A stretch of DNA of 64,000 bases, taken from NCBI RefSeq assembly GCF_000397065.2, contig NZ_KE007317.1, forward strand, positions 252,969 to 316,968. Reading direction: 5' to 3'. Made by a program: the position numbers and the translations under genes. Below are positions 1 to 8,739 of this stretch, piece after piece (position 1 is the stretch's first letter; every line of letters begins with the position of its first letter). The notes under the pieces were generated by a model, which worked only from the letters and a program-made list of their open reading frames with translations, did no database searches and had not been told where the DNA came from. This DNA comes from Marinobacter lipolyticus SM19. Lineage in GTDB: Bacteria > Pseudomonadota > Gammaproteobacteria > Pseudomonadales > Oleiphilaceae.

Positions 1-383
1 TGACCACATTCGCTCCAGAGTCGCATACACACTTCCAGTTCCTGGGAGCCGCCGTAAAGACCGGACCCTACTGCAAGGGACGACATGAGCGCGGAGCTGT
101 GATTCGTACCCGCAACGCCGCCGTTCATGGCTGCACGGATACTGGCTTCCTTGGGGCCCTGATTGGCAAGGACCATGGCTAGCCTTTCCAGCAGGGCTGA
201 TTCAGCGGGTTGCGGGCGTTCACCTTTGAACATCAGCAACAGGTACTCAAACCAGCCGGCCCTGGATATTATCTGGCCGTATACGTCATAACCGTGACAG
301 TAACAGGCTTTTGCGGCGAAGGGGTTGGCATCCTCCGGCTCTTCAAGCCAGAAATTGGAGTGATAAACGTAATCTGAGGGCAC
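1..383 (-). CDS. Citrate synthase / citryl-CoA lyase-like protein (partial)
   Basis: About 127 N-terminal residues are visible; the rest runs off the window. The reading frame holds LLLMFKGERP, RAAMNGGVAG and YGGSQELEV, which match the small citrate synthase-superfamily proteins annotated as citryl-CoA lyase or unassigned citrate synthase. The chosen start is a GTG at 383, preceded by AGGGGA at a normal distance; a nearby ATG is out of frame. The gene follows the acetolactate synthase-like gene by 21 bases on the same strand, so the two are probably cotranscribed. Which acyl-CoA it handles cannot be told, and the catalytic histidine and aspartate region lies outside the window. Confidence 0.65.
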   Translation of the reverse strand, partial: MPSDYVYHSNFWLEEPEDANPFAAKACYCHGYDVYGQIISRAGWFEYLLLMFKGERPQPAESALLERLAMVLANQGPKEASIRAAMNGGVAGTNHSSALMSSLAVGSGLYGGSQELEVCMRLWSECG

Positions 384-404
384 GTGGTTTCCCCTGGTTC
401 ATTG

Positions 405-2135
405 TCAGTTTTGTATTGAACTGGTTAACACCTTCATTCTTGCTCCCATGGGAGGTATCTGATCCGCGTCAACGATGACCTCCAGCAGGCAGGGGCCGGG
501 GCGGGAGAATATGTCGGGAAAATCCAGATCTTCCAACTGCTCCATGGTTTCGACTCTGTAGGATTCGACGCCCAGTGCGCACCCCATCATGGTAAAATCC
601 ACTTCAGGTATCCGGGTCGCGATCTGTTCTCCCCCGCTGAGTTTCTGTCCGTGGTTAACCATGCCCAGTGAGGAATCATTCAGTACCAGCATCAGGACAT
701 TCAGGTTCTCCTGAAGCGCAACCGTCAATTCCTGGCCAACCATAAGATAGCTGCCGTCACCTGTGAAACAGACCACCGGGTGCTCCCGGTTTGCTGCTGC
801 CATACCAACTGAGGTGCCGATCGCCCAGCCCATGGATGCAAAGCCCAGCCCAATGTTAAAGAGGCTCTTCGCAGGCGACATGCTGTTGGGCCGCCGTACG
901 TGCCAGTAATGGATGCCCCATAGAAAGCTGTTCCCGGTGTCCATAAGCACGCGAGTATCCAGGGGGCAGATCCGACTCATATAATTCATCAGCGCCTGTG
1001 GCTTAATACGGCCGGTACGATCGAAACACCTGTCAGCCTCGTCAAACCGGGTGTTGGTGGGCAAGCCGTCATCGCCGCCCATCGTTTGCATCGGTTTAAG
1101 GTCCGGGCCCTTGATGAGAATCTTCGAAACTGACTCAAACAGGAGTTTTGGAGACCCTAGAATCACCAACCTTGCCATGGTTGAACGGCTCAGATGTGTC
1201 GGATTGCTGGAAAGATGGATCAGCCGGTCGGACAGTATCGTTGTCGGATCCCAGCCACAGGTCGACACCTCGTCCAGAGCCGTACCAATAGCCACCACCC
1301 GTTCGGCGTGTTCCTGCTTGAGTGCATCGGTCGCGCTGTCGTGGCCGGCAAAGCCAAATACGCCACGATAAAGTGGATGAAAGCTATCGATGAGCCCTTT
1401 CCCACGCGGGGTTGTAACTATTAACCAATTTCTGGCTTCCGCCAGAGCAACCAACATGTCGCTTGCCTCAGCAGCGCCTTCACCCAGCACCAGTGTGACT
1501 TTGGAGGCCGCGGCCAACTCTTTCAAAAGTGCCTGGACCGAAGTTGGATTGGGAGCCACATCATGGTGGAGAAATGCGTGGAGTAATCCAGGGTCCACCG
1601 CATCGGCATTTCTGTGCCGCATGACGTCCAGGGGGATGCTCAGGTGAACTGGCCCAGGCTGGTTGCTCATGGCATGACTCACAGCCTGAAGCAGTTTGGT
1701 TTCCAGTTGGGCAGGGTGCGACACCAAAGTATTGTATCGAGTGCACCGGGCAAACATTTCAACAGTATGAATGCTGGTACAAGATGTCTCTTGAAGGGAA
1801 CCCTGGCCAAATTTATCGAGTGCTGTTTGAGCGGATATAACGAGCATTGGAATGCCGTCGGCATAAGCTGACGCTACCCCTGTGAGCAGATTCGTCGCTC
1901 CCGGACCTGCAGTAGAGCAGCATACGCCGAGTTTCCCTGTTTCTCTGGCGTAGCCCTCCGCCATAAAGGCAGCGCCACATTCGTGGCGGGCGGTGATGGG
2001 CCGAATACCACCACGGCGTTCGCTCCGTGCCAGCGCATCGTAGAGCGGTTCAATGCTGCCTCCTGGAACGCCAAACACATACTCAACCCCAAGGCGCTCA
2101 AGATAGCGCAGAATCAAGTCACCATTCTCGAGCAT
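405..2135 (-). CDS. Acetolactate synthase-like ThDP-dependent enzyme
   Basis: 576 residues with the three-domain layout of the acetolactate synthase/pyruvate oxidase family. The N-terminal pyrimidine-binding domain has the activating glutamate in HECGAAFMAEGYAR (about residue 52) and the STAGPGATNLLTG loop. The C-terminal domain has the ThDP/Mg site GDGSYLM followed by LNDSSLGM. The family condenses or decarboxylates 2-keto acids. No regulatory small subunit gene is adjacent, as would be expected for IlvB/IlvI. Pairing with a citrate synthase-like gene suggests a catabolic or secondary role rather than branched-chain amino acid synthesis. Substrate unknown. Confidence 0.8.
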   Translation of the reverse strand: MLENGDLILRYLERLGVEYVFGVPGGSIEPLYDALARSERRGGIRPITARHECGAAFMAEGYARETGKLGVCCSTAGPGATNLLTGVASAYADGIPMLVISAQTALDKFGQGSLQETSCTSIHTVEMFARCTRYNTLVSHPAQLETKLLQAVSHAMSNQPGPVHLSIPLDVMRHRNADAVDPGLLHAFLHHDVAPNPTSVQALLKELAAASKVTLVLGEGAAEASDMLVALAEARNWLIVTTPRGKGLIDSFHPLYRGVFGFAGHDSATDALKQEHAERVVAIGTALDEVSTCGWDPTTILSDRLIHLSSNPTHLSRSTMARLVILGSPKLLFESVSKILIKGPDLKPMQTMGGDDGLPTNTRFDEADRCFDRTGRIKPQALMNYMSRICPLDTRVLMDTGNSFLWGIHYWHVRRPNSMSPAKSLFNIGLGFASMGWAIGTSVGMAAANREHPVVCFTGDGSYLMVGQELTVALQENLNVLMLVLNDSSLGMVNHGQKLSGGEQIATRIPEVDFTMMGCALGVESYRVETMEQLEDLDFPDIFSRPGPCLLEVIVDADQIPPMGARMKVLTSSIQN

Positions 2136-2159
2136 CTATAGTCCTTACCTTCAGGCCTA

Positions 2160-3854
2160 TCATATCAATGGCTTCGGTTTCGAAATCCCGAACCCCTGAG
2201 CGTAATCAAGTCCCAGTTCAACCAGCCGGGTCTTTATCGCGTCATTCTCAACGAACTCGGCAACTGTCTTGAGCCCGGCAGCGTGGGCAATCCGGTTGCA
2301 GGCGTCGACAATGCCGAGATCAATAGAATCATCGAGCAGGTTGCGGACGAAACCGCCATCTACCTTCAGGTAATCCACCGGCAGGGCTTTAAGGTAGGAG
2401 AAGGAACTCATGCCGGCGCCAAAATCATCCAGCGCGAACTTGAAGCCTGACTGTTTGGCATTCTGGATGAATCGTTGCGTCGCATTGAGGTTGGCAATGG
2501 CCGACGTTTCAGTGATCTCGAAACAAATGCGTTCAGGGTTCAATTTATGCCGCTCCGCCATCTGGCGGATAAAAAGGAACAATTCTGGTTCATTGAACGA
2601 ACTCCCGGACAGGTTTATAAAAAACGTACCTGCGTCTTTACGACCAAGGCCGGTCCGGTCGAGGTATTGAAACGCCAGTTCAATGACTTTCCGGTCGACC
2701 CTGGTCATCAGGCCGAAGCGTTCGGCTGCGGGGATAAATGCGCCGGGCGGGATGATATTTCCCCCTTCCTTTAGCCGAACCAGAAACTCCGTTTGATACC
2801 CGTCGACGGAATTCGGCTGGAGCCCCTCCATGTCCTGTTGCCAGAGACAAAAGCTGCCGCTTTGCAGGGCCTGCTGGATTCGGCTGGTCCAGCGCATATC
2901 GCTCTGGCGCTGTAGCATCTCGACGTCGTTCGATTTGTACAGCTGAACGTTGTTACGCCCGCGGTCTTTCGCTGCATAACAGGCCAGGTCGGCATGGCTG
3001 AGCAATTCTCCAGCACTACGGTAGTCACGGTTAACCAGCACCATGCCGATACTGAGGGAAATGGAAAACGGCTTGTTCTGCCATACAAACCGATAGTCGC
3101 TGACTTCGTCGCACAGTTTGTCGGCGACATTCTGAGCGTCAACTTCGTTGCAGCCCCGCAGGAGTATCCCGAACTCGTCGCCTCCCAGGCGCGCCAGGGT
3201 ATCGTCGGAACGGATATGGTGTGACAGCAAAGCCGCTATCTGCTTTAAAAGGTGATCCCCGGCAATGTGTCCACAGGTATCGTTGATGATCTTGAACTGG
3301 TCAAGGTCAAGGTAAAGCAATACATGCCGGCTGTTATCGTTGGCGTGGGTGTCTTCCAGAGACTGTACCACCCGACGTTCGAATTCACGGCGGTTTACCA
3401 GATCGGTCAGGCTGTCATGGTAGGCCATGTGTTCGAGGGTTGTCTCCGCCAAACGTTTAGCCCGACGTACGTAGCCTTCCCTCACCTCACGATCAATAGC
3501 CGGAATCAGCCGGGACAGATTGTCCTTCATGATGTAATCCTGGGCGCCGGCTTTCATGGCCTTGACGGCAACCCCCTCACCGATGGTCCCGGACACAATA
3601 ATTACCGGCAGGTCCGCGCAGTATTTTCCTGCCAGCTCCAGCACCCGGAACGAGGAAAAACCAGGCATATTATGGTCGGTGATGACAATGTCCCATTTGT
3701 CCTGGCTAAGAGCGTTACTCAGGCGTTCCTCGCTATCAACCAATTCATGATAGGGGGTGATGCCTCCCTTGCGTAACTCCCGCAGCAGAAGCAGGGCATC
3801 GTCTTCCGAATCCTCGACAATCAACATTCGTAACGGGCTGGCTGTGTCATTCAT
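2160..3854 (-). CDS. Response regulator with REC, GGDEF and EAL domains
   Basis: 564 residues from the chosen start. The receiver domain (about 8-125) has the acidic pocket VEDSEDD and phospho-acceptor Asp60 (ITDHNMPG). The GGDEF domain (about 165-320) has an intact GGDEF motif, so cyclic-di-GMP synthesis is possible. The EAL domain (about 335-560) has EFL in place of EAL but keeps NLSG, EITE, DDFGAG, LKVDG and the late AEFVE and QG motifs, so phosphodiesterase activity is also possible. Start at 3854 was chosen because it lies 10 bases after the upstream gene; a start at 3929 would overlap that gene by 65 bases. Last gene of the yfiR-kinase-receiver operon and its likely output. Confidence 0.9.
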   Translation of the reverse strand: MNDTASPLRMLIVEDSEDDALLLLRELRKGGITPYHELVDSEERLSNALSQDKWDIVITDHNMPGFSSFRVLELAGKYCADLPVIIVSGTIGEGVAVKAMKAGAQDYIMKDNLSRLIPAIDREVREGYVRRAKRLAETTLEHMAYHDSLTDLVNRREFERRVVQSLEDTHANDNSRHVLLYLDLDQFKIINDTCGHIAGDHLLKQIAALLSHHIRSDDTLARLGGDEFGILLRGCNEVDAQNVADKLCDEVSDYRFVWQNKPFSISLSIGMVLVNRDYRSAGELLSHADLACYAAKDRGRNNVQLYKSNDVEMLQRQSDMRWTSRIQQALQSGSFCLWQQDMEGLQPNSVDGYQTEFLVRLKEGGNIIPPGAFIPAAERFGLMTRVDRKVIELAFQYLDRTGLGRKDAGTFFINLSGSSFNEPELFLFIRQMAERHKLNPERICFEITETSAIANLNATQRFIQNAKQSGFKFALDDFGAGMSSFSYLKALPVDYLKVDGGFVRNLLDDSIDLGIVDACNRIAHAAGLKTVAEFVENDAIKTRLVELGLDYAQGFGISKPKPLI

Positions 3855-3864
3855 GGGATCTACC

Positions 3865-4323
3865 TTACCCAATTGAGGGGGCCGAGCCGGCTTTTGGCAC
3901 TTTGTTGATTTGTAGCCAATACCGGGCAAGTACGGTCATCTGTTCAGTAAATTCCCGATAATTGATCTGCTTGGTGATGAAACTGTTGGCTCCCAGCCGA
4001 TAGGCGTCCAGCAGGTCGGCTGGTTCATCGGAGGACGTGACCATCACCACCGGCAGCCAATTAGTACGCGGCGAGCATCGAATTTGTTTAAGTACTTCCA
4101 GACCGCTGACTTTCGGGAGTTTGACATCAAGCAGAACCACACCCAGTGAATCCAGGTTTCTGCAGGAGTGTCCAGCTTCGTCCCCAAACAGATAATTGAG
4201 GGCTTCCTGTCCATCCTCGAGTACGATCACAGGACTGTTCTCACTGGCACTCTTCAGCGCTCGGATGGTAAGAACCTGATCGTCCGGGTTGTCTTCAACC
4301 ACAAGGATTGAATGAGCGTCCAT
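3865..4323 (-). CDS. Single-domain response regulator (Rcp1-like)
   Basis: 152 residues, almost entirely a receiver domain: acidic pair in VVEDNPDD, phospho-acceptor Asp66 in VLLDVKLPKVSG, conserved Thr/Ser in MVTSSDEP and Lys in FITKQI. The short spacer after the second beta strand and the KLPKVSG motif resemble the Rcp1 class of stand-alone receivers that serve phytochrome-like kinases. No output domain is present, so it may act by protein contact or as a phosphorelay intermediate. It lies between the kinase and the REC-GGDEF-EAL gene on the same strand. Confidence 0.9.
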   Translation of the reverse strand: MDAHSILVVEDNPDDQVLTIRALKSASENSPVIVLEDGQEALNYLFGDEAGHSCRNLDSLGVVLLDVKLPKVSGLEVLKQIRCSPRTNWLPVVMVTSSDEPADLLDAYRLGANSFITKQINYREFTEQMTVLARYWLQINKVPKAGSAPSIG

Positions 4324-4376
4324 ATTTTATTGCTCTTTCAATGAATTGCATCAGCATTGCTACGCTACGTATCAGT

Positions 4377-5831
4377 CTAGCGTTGATCTCCGGAAACAGG
4401 CAACTTCACAACAAAACTGGCCCCCTTCCCCACTTCCGATGTGGCGGAAATAGTGCCATGGTGGCGGCGAATCACCCGGTAAACCGTGGCCAGACCGATT
4501 CCGGTGCCCCCAAACTCCGACGGTGTGTGCAGACGATTAAAGGCAACAAAGAGTTTGTCGATATACCGCATGTCGAAACCAACGCCGTTATCCCGTATTT
4601 CGATAGCGATTACGCTGCCCTCCAGGGTTGCTGATACTTCAATGACCCGTTTTTTCTCCTTGGAGCTGTATTTCCACGCATTCCCCAGCAGGTTCTGAAA
4701 GACAATTCGCAACATCCTGCTATCACCAACAACCTGCATGCCTGGCTGTATATGTATTTCCGCGGGCGGATGGTCACTGATGTCCTTAAGTTCGTCTGTT
4801 ATCTCCCGCAACATTTGACTCAGGTCGATGGAGTGGTTTTCCATCGACTGTCGACTGACACGTGACAAAATCAGCAACCCATCGATCAGGCTTGCCATCC
4901 TCACGCTCGCTGCGCGAATGCGTCTTAAATAGTCCTTTCCAACGTCATTGAGATGTTCACCGCAGTCTTCTTCCAATGCCTGTCCAAACCCCTCAATGGC
5001 CCTCAGGGGTTGTCGCAAATCGTGGGATACGGAATAACTGAAAGCTTCCAGCTCACGGTTTGCCATGCTCAGTTCAGAGGTTCTGGCGTCCACGACACGC
5101 TCCAGATTGTCGCGGCTCTCGAGAATCCGAAGGTTCTGCTGTTGAATCGTGCCAATCATTTCATTAAAGGTGTTCCCCAGACGCCCCAGCTCATCGGTGC
5201 CGGAGACCGGCGCACGAATGGAATAATCGTGGTTCATGGCGATACGCTCCGCGGTCTCGGACAGCGTAAGAATGGGGCCGGACACAATTCTCTGGAGTCT
5301 CAGCGCCAGAAAAACAAGGGCGAGTAGAATCGTGCTACCAATCCCTATAGCCACCCAGACAAAGGTCCGGATATGGCCTCGTAACACTTCAAGGTGCGAG
5401 CTGAGGAAAAGCCTGCCAACGGTTTCGTTTCCCAGGCTGACGGGCATTAACAGTCGATAAACGTCGTCGACAAACCCCAACTCCAGGCGCTGGTCAAGGC
5501 TTGGACATGGTTGTTCGTCAATGCCGACCAGGGATGTCATGAAGTTATCCTGCTCGTTGTAAACACATGCCTGCCGGATGGTATTGATGCGCTCAAGGCT
5601 GGAAATGATGCTGGTGAGCTGTACGTTATCTTCAAATACCAGGGCTGCGGCAGACTGCTCCGCGAGAATGCCTGCGATCACATGAAGTTCGGATTCAAGC
5701 TGTTTTTTATAGTTCCGGTTTTCAACGAAAATCAGACTGGCGCAGACCAGGGCTATTCCCAGGGTACTGACAAACAGCGTCAGGAACAGGAGCTTGGTTT
5801 TAAGCCGCCAATAACGCCACCCCCTCATCAT
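4377..5831 (-). CDS. Membrane sensor histidine kinase with YfiN-like periplasmic region
   Basis: 484 residues. A transmembrane segment at about 12-32 is followed by a periplasmic region (about 33-155) and a second transmembrane segment (about 157-180). Next come HAMP (about 180-235), HisKA with phospho-acceptor His270 (SVSHDLRQPLR) and an HATPase domain with the N box (NLLGNAWKYSSK) and G boxes (DNGVGFD, GTGIGLA). The periplasmic part contains SAAALVFEDN, reminiscent of the CHASE8-like sensor of the diguanylate cyclase YfiN, the partner of YfiR. The gene overlaps the yfiR-like gene by four bases. Regulation of this kinase by the YfiR-like protein is an inference from that arrangement. Confidence 0.88.
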   Translation of the reverse strand: MMRGWRYWRLKTKLLFLTLFVSTLGIALVCASLIFVENRNYKKQLESELHVIAGILAEQSAAALVFEDNVQLTSIISSLERINTIRQACVYNEQDNFMTSLVGIDEQPCPSLDQRLELGFVDDVYRLLMPVSLGNETVGRLFLSSHLEVLRGHIRTFVWVAIGIGSTILLALVFLALRLQRIVSGPILTLSETAERIAMNHDYSIRAPVSGTDELGRLGNTFNEMIGTIQQQNLRILESRDNLERVVDARTSELSMANRELEAFSYSVSHDLRQPLRAIEGFGQALEEDCGEHLNDVGKDYLRRIRAASVRMASLIDGLLILSRVSRQSMENHSIDLSQMLREITDELKDISDHPPAEIHIQPGMQVVGDSRMLRIVFQNLLGNAWKYSSKEKKRVIEVSATLEGSVIAIEIRDNGVGFDMRYIDKLFVAFNRLHTPSEFGGTGIGLATVYRVIRRHHGTISATSEVGKGASFVVKLPVSGDQR

Positions 5832-6358
5832 CGCAACACCCTCACCGCCAGTTCCAGAAGACGGGAATTAATTGTCAGGCCCGCTTCCGTTGCAGCTTTC
5901 AGGTTGATTTCAAAGCGGATGACGTTGCCTTTTTTTACATAACCAAGCATGCCTCCTTTCCGAATAAAGTCCGGTAGGTCGCTGACCGTGAGCATGCCTT
6001 CCTGTCGGGCCAGGTTGATGAGTTCGGGGAGGTTTCGGGACTGCGACTGGCTGATATAGAGCACATCACACCCGGTGAGCTCAAAGGTACTGTCAGGGTA
6101 CCGAAGCTGAAGTTCCCGGCCTTGGGATTTGCGACCCCGCAGGGGGTCGAGCAGTTCGCCAAACGGATCATCACCAACAACGCAAACGATCAGCGGAGCG
6201 GTGCTGTCGACAACTTGAGACCATCTCACAAAACGGGTGAAATTGTATAGAAAGGCTGCTTTGACTTCGTATTCAGACCGTATTGAACCATTGGCGGGTG
6301 CCAGGCCGAGGCACAAGCAGAGGATTGTAAATATGAAGTATTTCAGGTGATCCCTCAC
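5828..6358 (-). CDS. YfiR family periplasmic protein
   Basis: 176 residues with an N-terminal signal peptide (hydrophobic core ILCLCLGLAPANG). The mature part has the family start EYEVKAAFLYNFTRFVRW, followed by CVVGDDPFG, CDVLYIS, and the closing region KGNVIRFEINLKAA. It belongs to the DUF4154/YfiR family. In Pseudomonas, YfiR is a redox-sensitive periplasmic repressor that holds the membrane diguanylate cyclase YfiN inactive. Here it heads an operon of kinase, receiver and GGDEF-EAL genes and overlaps the kinase start by four bases, so it probably modulates the kinase. Confidence 0.85.
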   Translation of the reverse strand: MRDHLKYFIFTILCLCLGLAPANGSIRSEYEVKAAFLYNFTRFVRWSQVVDSTAPLIVCVVGDDPFGELLDPLRGRKSQGRELQLRYPDSTFELTGCDVLYISQSQSRNLPELINLARQEGMLTVSDLPDFIRKGGMLGYVKKGNVIRFEINLKAATEAGLTINSRLLELAVRVLR

Positions 6359-6503
6359 AAGTCGGCCAAACAGCAGAAGGTTATATCGGAAAATTCACGT
6401 GAAAGCCGTGTGCTTATCGAAGGTTAGCACCGAACAGGCTGCCGTCAAATGTTCGCGCATCAGTGGTGGCGAACCGTGTTTTATCGAGGCAGCTTCTAAT
6501 GGT

Positions 6504-7112
6504 TTAGTTGTTAACTGCCAACAACTGCAACAGCGTGGCAGAAGTACGCGCTAAATCGATGGGATAATCCAGGTCGTACAGCGTGTGTGTCCCGATAACG
6601 ACTGTAATCATTATCGAAGCCAGTTGCTCGGAATCCAGGTCCGGCCGGATCTGCTTTTTCATCTGACTGTTGGTGACGTATACGGCCAGGCGACGAACGC
6701 TATCGCGCACGAATTCTAGATAACGGTCGTGAATTGCGGGAGATCTGGCGCAAGCATCAAGTAATTGGTAAGGCCTGATCCCGCTGCGGGAGATGGGATA
6801 GGTCCCGCGCATCAACTCTCCAAGGAACCGTTGCATTAGTCCTATCAGATCGCCCTCCTTCTCCCTGGCATCCTCAAAGATGGAATCCAGCCACTCTTCC
6901 CCAACCCGCCCCATGACCTCAAAGGTCAGCTCGTCACGGTTCTTGAAATGCACATAGAAGGCGCCCCGGGTATAACCGGCGTGAGCGCAGATGTCGTCCA
7001 GGCTGACGTCCAACCCCTTGTCGGGAAATAATTCCATGGCGGATTTCACCAGGGCTTCCCTGCTCGCCTTTTTGGCGGCTTCACGAGACGGTGCAGTTTT
7101 TGTGGATGTCAT
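6504..7112 (-). CDS. TetR family transcriptional regulator
   Basis: 202 residues. The N-terminal helix-turn-helix (about 17-65) has the classical pattern AMELFPDKG, DICAHAGYTRGAFYVHFKNRDEL. The C-terminal part is an all-helical ligand domain. The gene is divergent from the Baeyer-Villiger-type monooxygenase, with two identical palindromes in the 119-base gap. This is the same arrangement as the EthR/EthA regulator-monooxygenase pair. The likely role is a repressor of the monooxygenase-lipase operon and of itself, released by a ketone-like or lipid-like effector. The effector is unknown. Confidence 0.9.
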   Translation of the reverse strand: MTSTKTAPSREAAKKASREALVKSAMELFPDKGLDVSLDDICAHAGYTRGAFYVHFKNRDELTFEVMGRVGEEWLDSIFEDAREKEGDLIGLMQRFLGELMRGTYPISRSGIRPYQLLDACARSPAIHDRYLEFVRDSVRRLAVYVTNSQMKKQIRPDLDSEQLASIMITVVIGTHTLYDLDYPIDLARTSATLLQLLAVNN

Positions 7113-7146
7113 GCGCGTGCCTTGCTCTTTGCTCGATAAGCCATTG

Positions 7147-7197
7147 ACATACGATACCGTATGCGTTCAGATTATTCCACATACGATACCGTATGCG
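7147..7197. promoter_or_regulatory. Duplicated TetR operator and promoter region
   Basis: Two identical 19-base copies of ACATACGATACCGTATGCG lie at 7147-7165 and 7179-7197, 32 bases apart, or three helical turns. Each contains the inverted repeat CATACG-ATAC-CGTATG. A TTGACA hexamer at 7145-7150 overlaps the first copy, and GATTAT at 7170-7175 lies between the copies (19-base spacing, longer than ideal). A bound repressor would cover the -35 element and the start region of the monooxygenase promoter. Assignment to the adjacent TetR protein is inferred from position. Confidence 0.75.
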
Positions 7198-7231
7198 AAA
7201 GCTTGAACACCTTTAACCCAGGATAATCGCG

Positions 7232-8737
7232 ATGACTACCCGTGAAGCCGTAACCCCGCCACATTCACAAAGTACAGCGCCTGAAACCTATGATGTGTTG
7301 ATTATTGGTGCCGGAATCAGCGGCATCGGTGCCGCCATCAAGTTGCTTGAATCAGGTAACCGGGACTTTGTCTTGCTGGAAAAAGCATCGGGCCTTGGCG
7401 GTACCTGGCGCGACAATACCTATCCAGGCTGTGAATGCGATGTACCGTCAGCACTCTATTCGTTCTCTTTTGCTCAGAATCCTTCCTGGAGCCGTACCTT
7501 TGCTGGCCAGGCAGAAATTCTGTCTTATGTGCGTCACACCGCCGAACACTACGGAGTGCTACCTTTTATTCGCTTCGAGACGCCAGTTGAACATTCTCGT
7601 TGGTTGGAGGAACGTTGTCAGTGGGAGGTCAGAACGGCACAGGGATTCTACTACGCCAATACACTGATTTCCTGTGTGGGGTACTTGCACGAACCCATCA
7701 TTCCTGAGCTGTCCGGCCTTCAGGAATTTACCGGGGAATGGTTCCATTCATCTCGTTGGAATCATGAAGCTGACTTGACTGGAAAACGGGTAGCGGTCAT
7801 AGGAACTGGTGCGTCAGCGATCCAGTTTGTCCCGGAAATCCAGCCGTTTACTAAAGAACTGGTCCTTTACCAGAGAACGCCGCAATGGGTCTTGCCAAAG
7901 CCAAACCGCGCCACGGCTGAACTCGAGAAACGGTTTTATAAATGGCCGTTTACGCTGAATGGCGTGCGTCAGACCTTGTATAGTGCGTTTGAATTGATGG
8001 GCGTTGGATTCCGTTATCCGGCCATACTCAGGCAGGCGCAGAGAATTGCGAAGGCTCATATCCGTTATTACATCAAGGATGAAACCCTCCGTCGGAAGCT
8101 CACCCCGGATTACACCATGGGCTGTAAGCGGGTGCTGATGTCGAATGACTACTACCCGGCCCTGGCGGAACAGAATGTGGAAGTGCTGGCCTCCGGCGTT
8201 AAGGAAATTCGCGGCAACGTGGTGGTGGGTAGCGACGGTAGTGAGCGTGAAGTCGACGTCATAATCCTGGCCACTGGTTTTCACGTGACCGATGTCCCGA
8301 TTGCTGAGCAGGTAACGGGCGCCGATGGCCAGACCCTGGCGGAGAAATGGCAAGGCAGCCCCGAAGCCTACAAAGGCACTACTGTCAGCGGTTTTCCCAA
8401 CTTCTTCCTGATGCTTGGCCCGAACCTGGGTATCGGTCACAACTCGGCGTACATCGTCATCGAATCCCAGATCCAGTACATCATGGATACCTTAAAGAAC
8501 ATGCGCCGCAAAAATATTGCACGCTTCGATGTTCGGCCGGAGGTGCAACGCCGGTACAACGCCGTCATTCAGAAAAAGCTTCAAACAACGGTCTGGAATA
8601 CTGGCGGATGTTCCAGTTATTACCTGGACGCCAATGGCAAGAACTCCGTGGGCTTCCCCTGGCACACCATGAAAATGCGATCACTGCTGAGTCGCTGGGA
8701 TAAGCGTGCCTACACTTTCCAACAAAGGGGAAACTGA
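7232..8737 (+). CDS. Flavin-containing Baeyer-Villiger-type monooxygenase
   Basis: 501 residues. The N-terminal FAD Rossmann motif is IIGAGISGIGAA. The Baeyer-Villiger fingerprint FxGxxxHxxxW is met at about residues 166-176 (FTGEWFHSSRW), followed by the NADPH Rossmann motif AVIGTGASAIQ. The C-terminal ATGF and GPNLGIGHNSAY segments are typical of the cyclohexanone monooxygenase/EthA class. The family inserts oxygen into ketones to give esters or lactones using NADPH and FAD. AGGA lies upstream of the ATG. It sits two bases before a patatin-like lipase, which could hydrolyse an ester product. Physiological ketone unknown. Confidence 0.88.
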   Translation: MTTREAVTPPHSQSTAPETYDVLIIGAGISGIGAAIKLLESGNRDFVLLEKASGLGGTWRDNTYPGCECDVPSALYSFSFAQNPSWSRTFAGQAEILSYVRHTAEHYGVLPFIRFETPVEHSRWLEERCQWEVRTAQGFYYANTLISCVGYLHEPIIPELSGLQEFTGEWFHSSRWNHEADLTGKRVAVIGTGASAIQFVPEIQPFTKELVLYQRTPQWVLPKPNRATAELEKRFYKWPFTLNGVRQTLYSAFELMGVGFRYPAILRQAQRIAKAHIRYYIKDETLRRKLTPDYTMGCKRVLMSNDYYPALAEQNVEVLASGVKEIRGNVVVGSDGSEREVDVIILATGFHVTDVPIAEQVTGADGQTLAEKWQGSPEAYKGTTVSGFPNFFLMLGPNLGIGHNSAYIVIESQIQYIMDTLKNMRRKNIARFDVRPEVQRRYNAVIQKKLQTTVWNTGGCSSYYLDANGKNSVGFPWHTMKMRSLLSRWDKRAYTFQQRGN

Positions 8738-8739
8738 TC

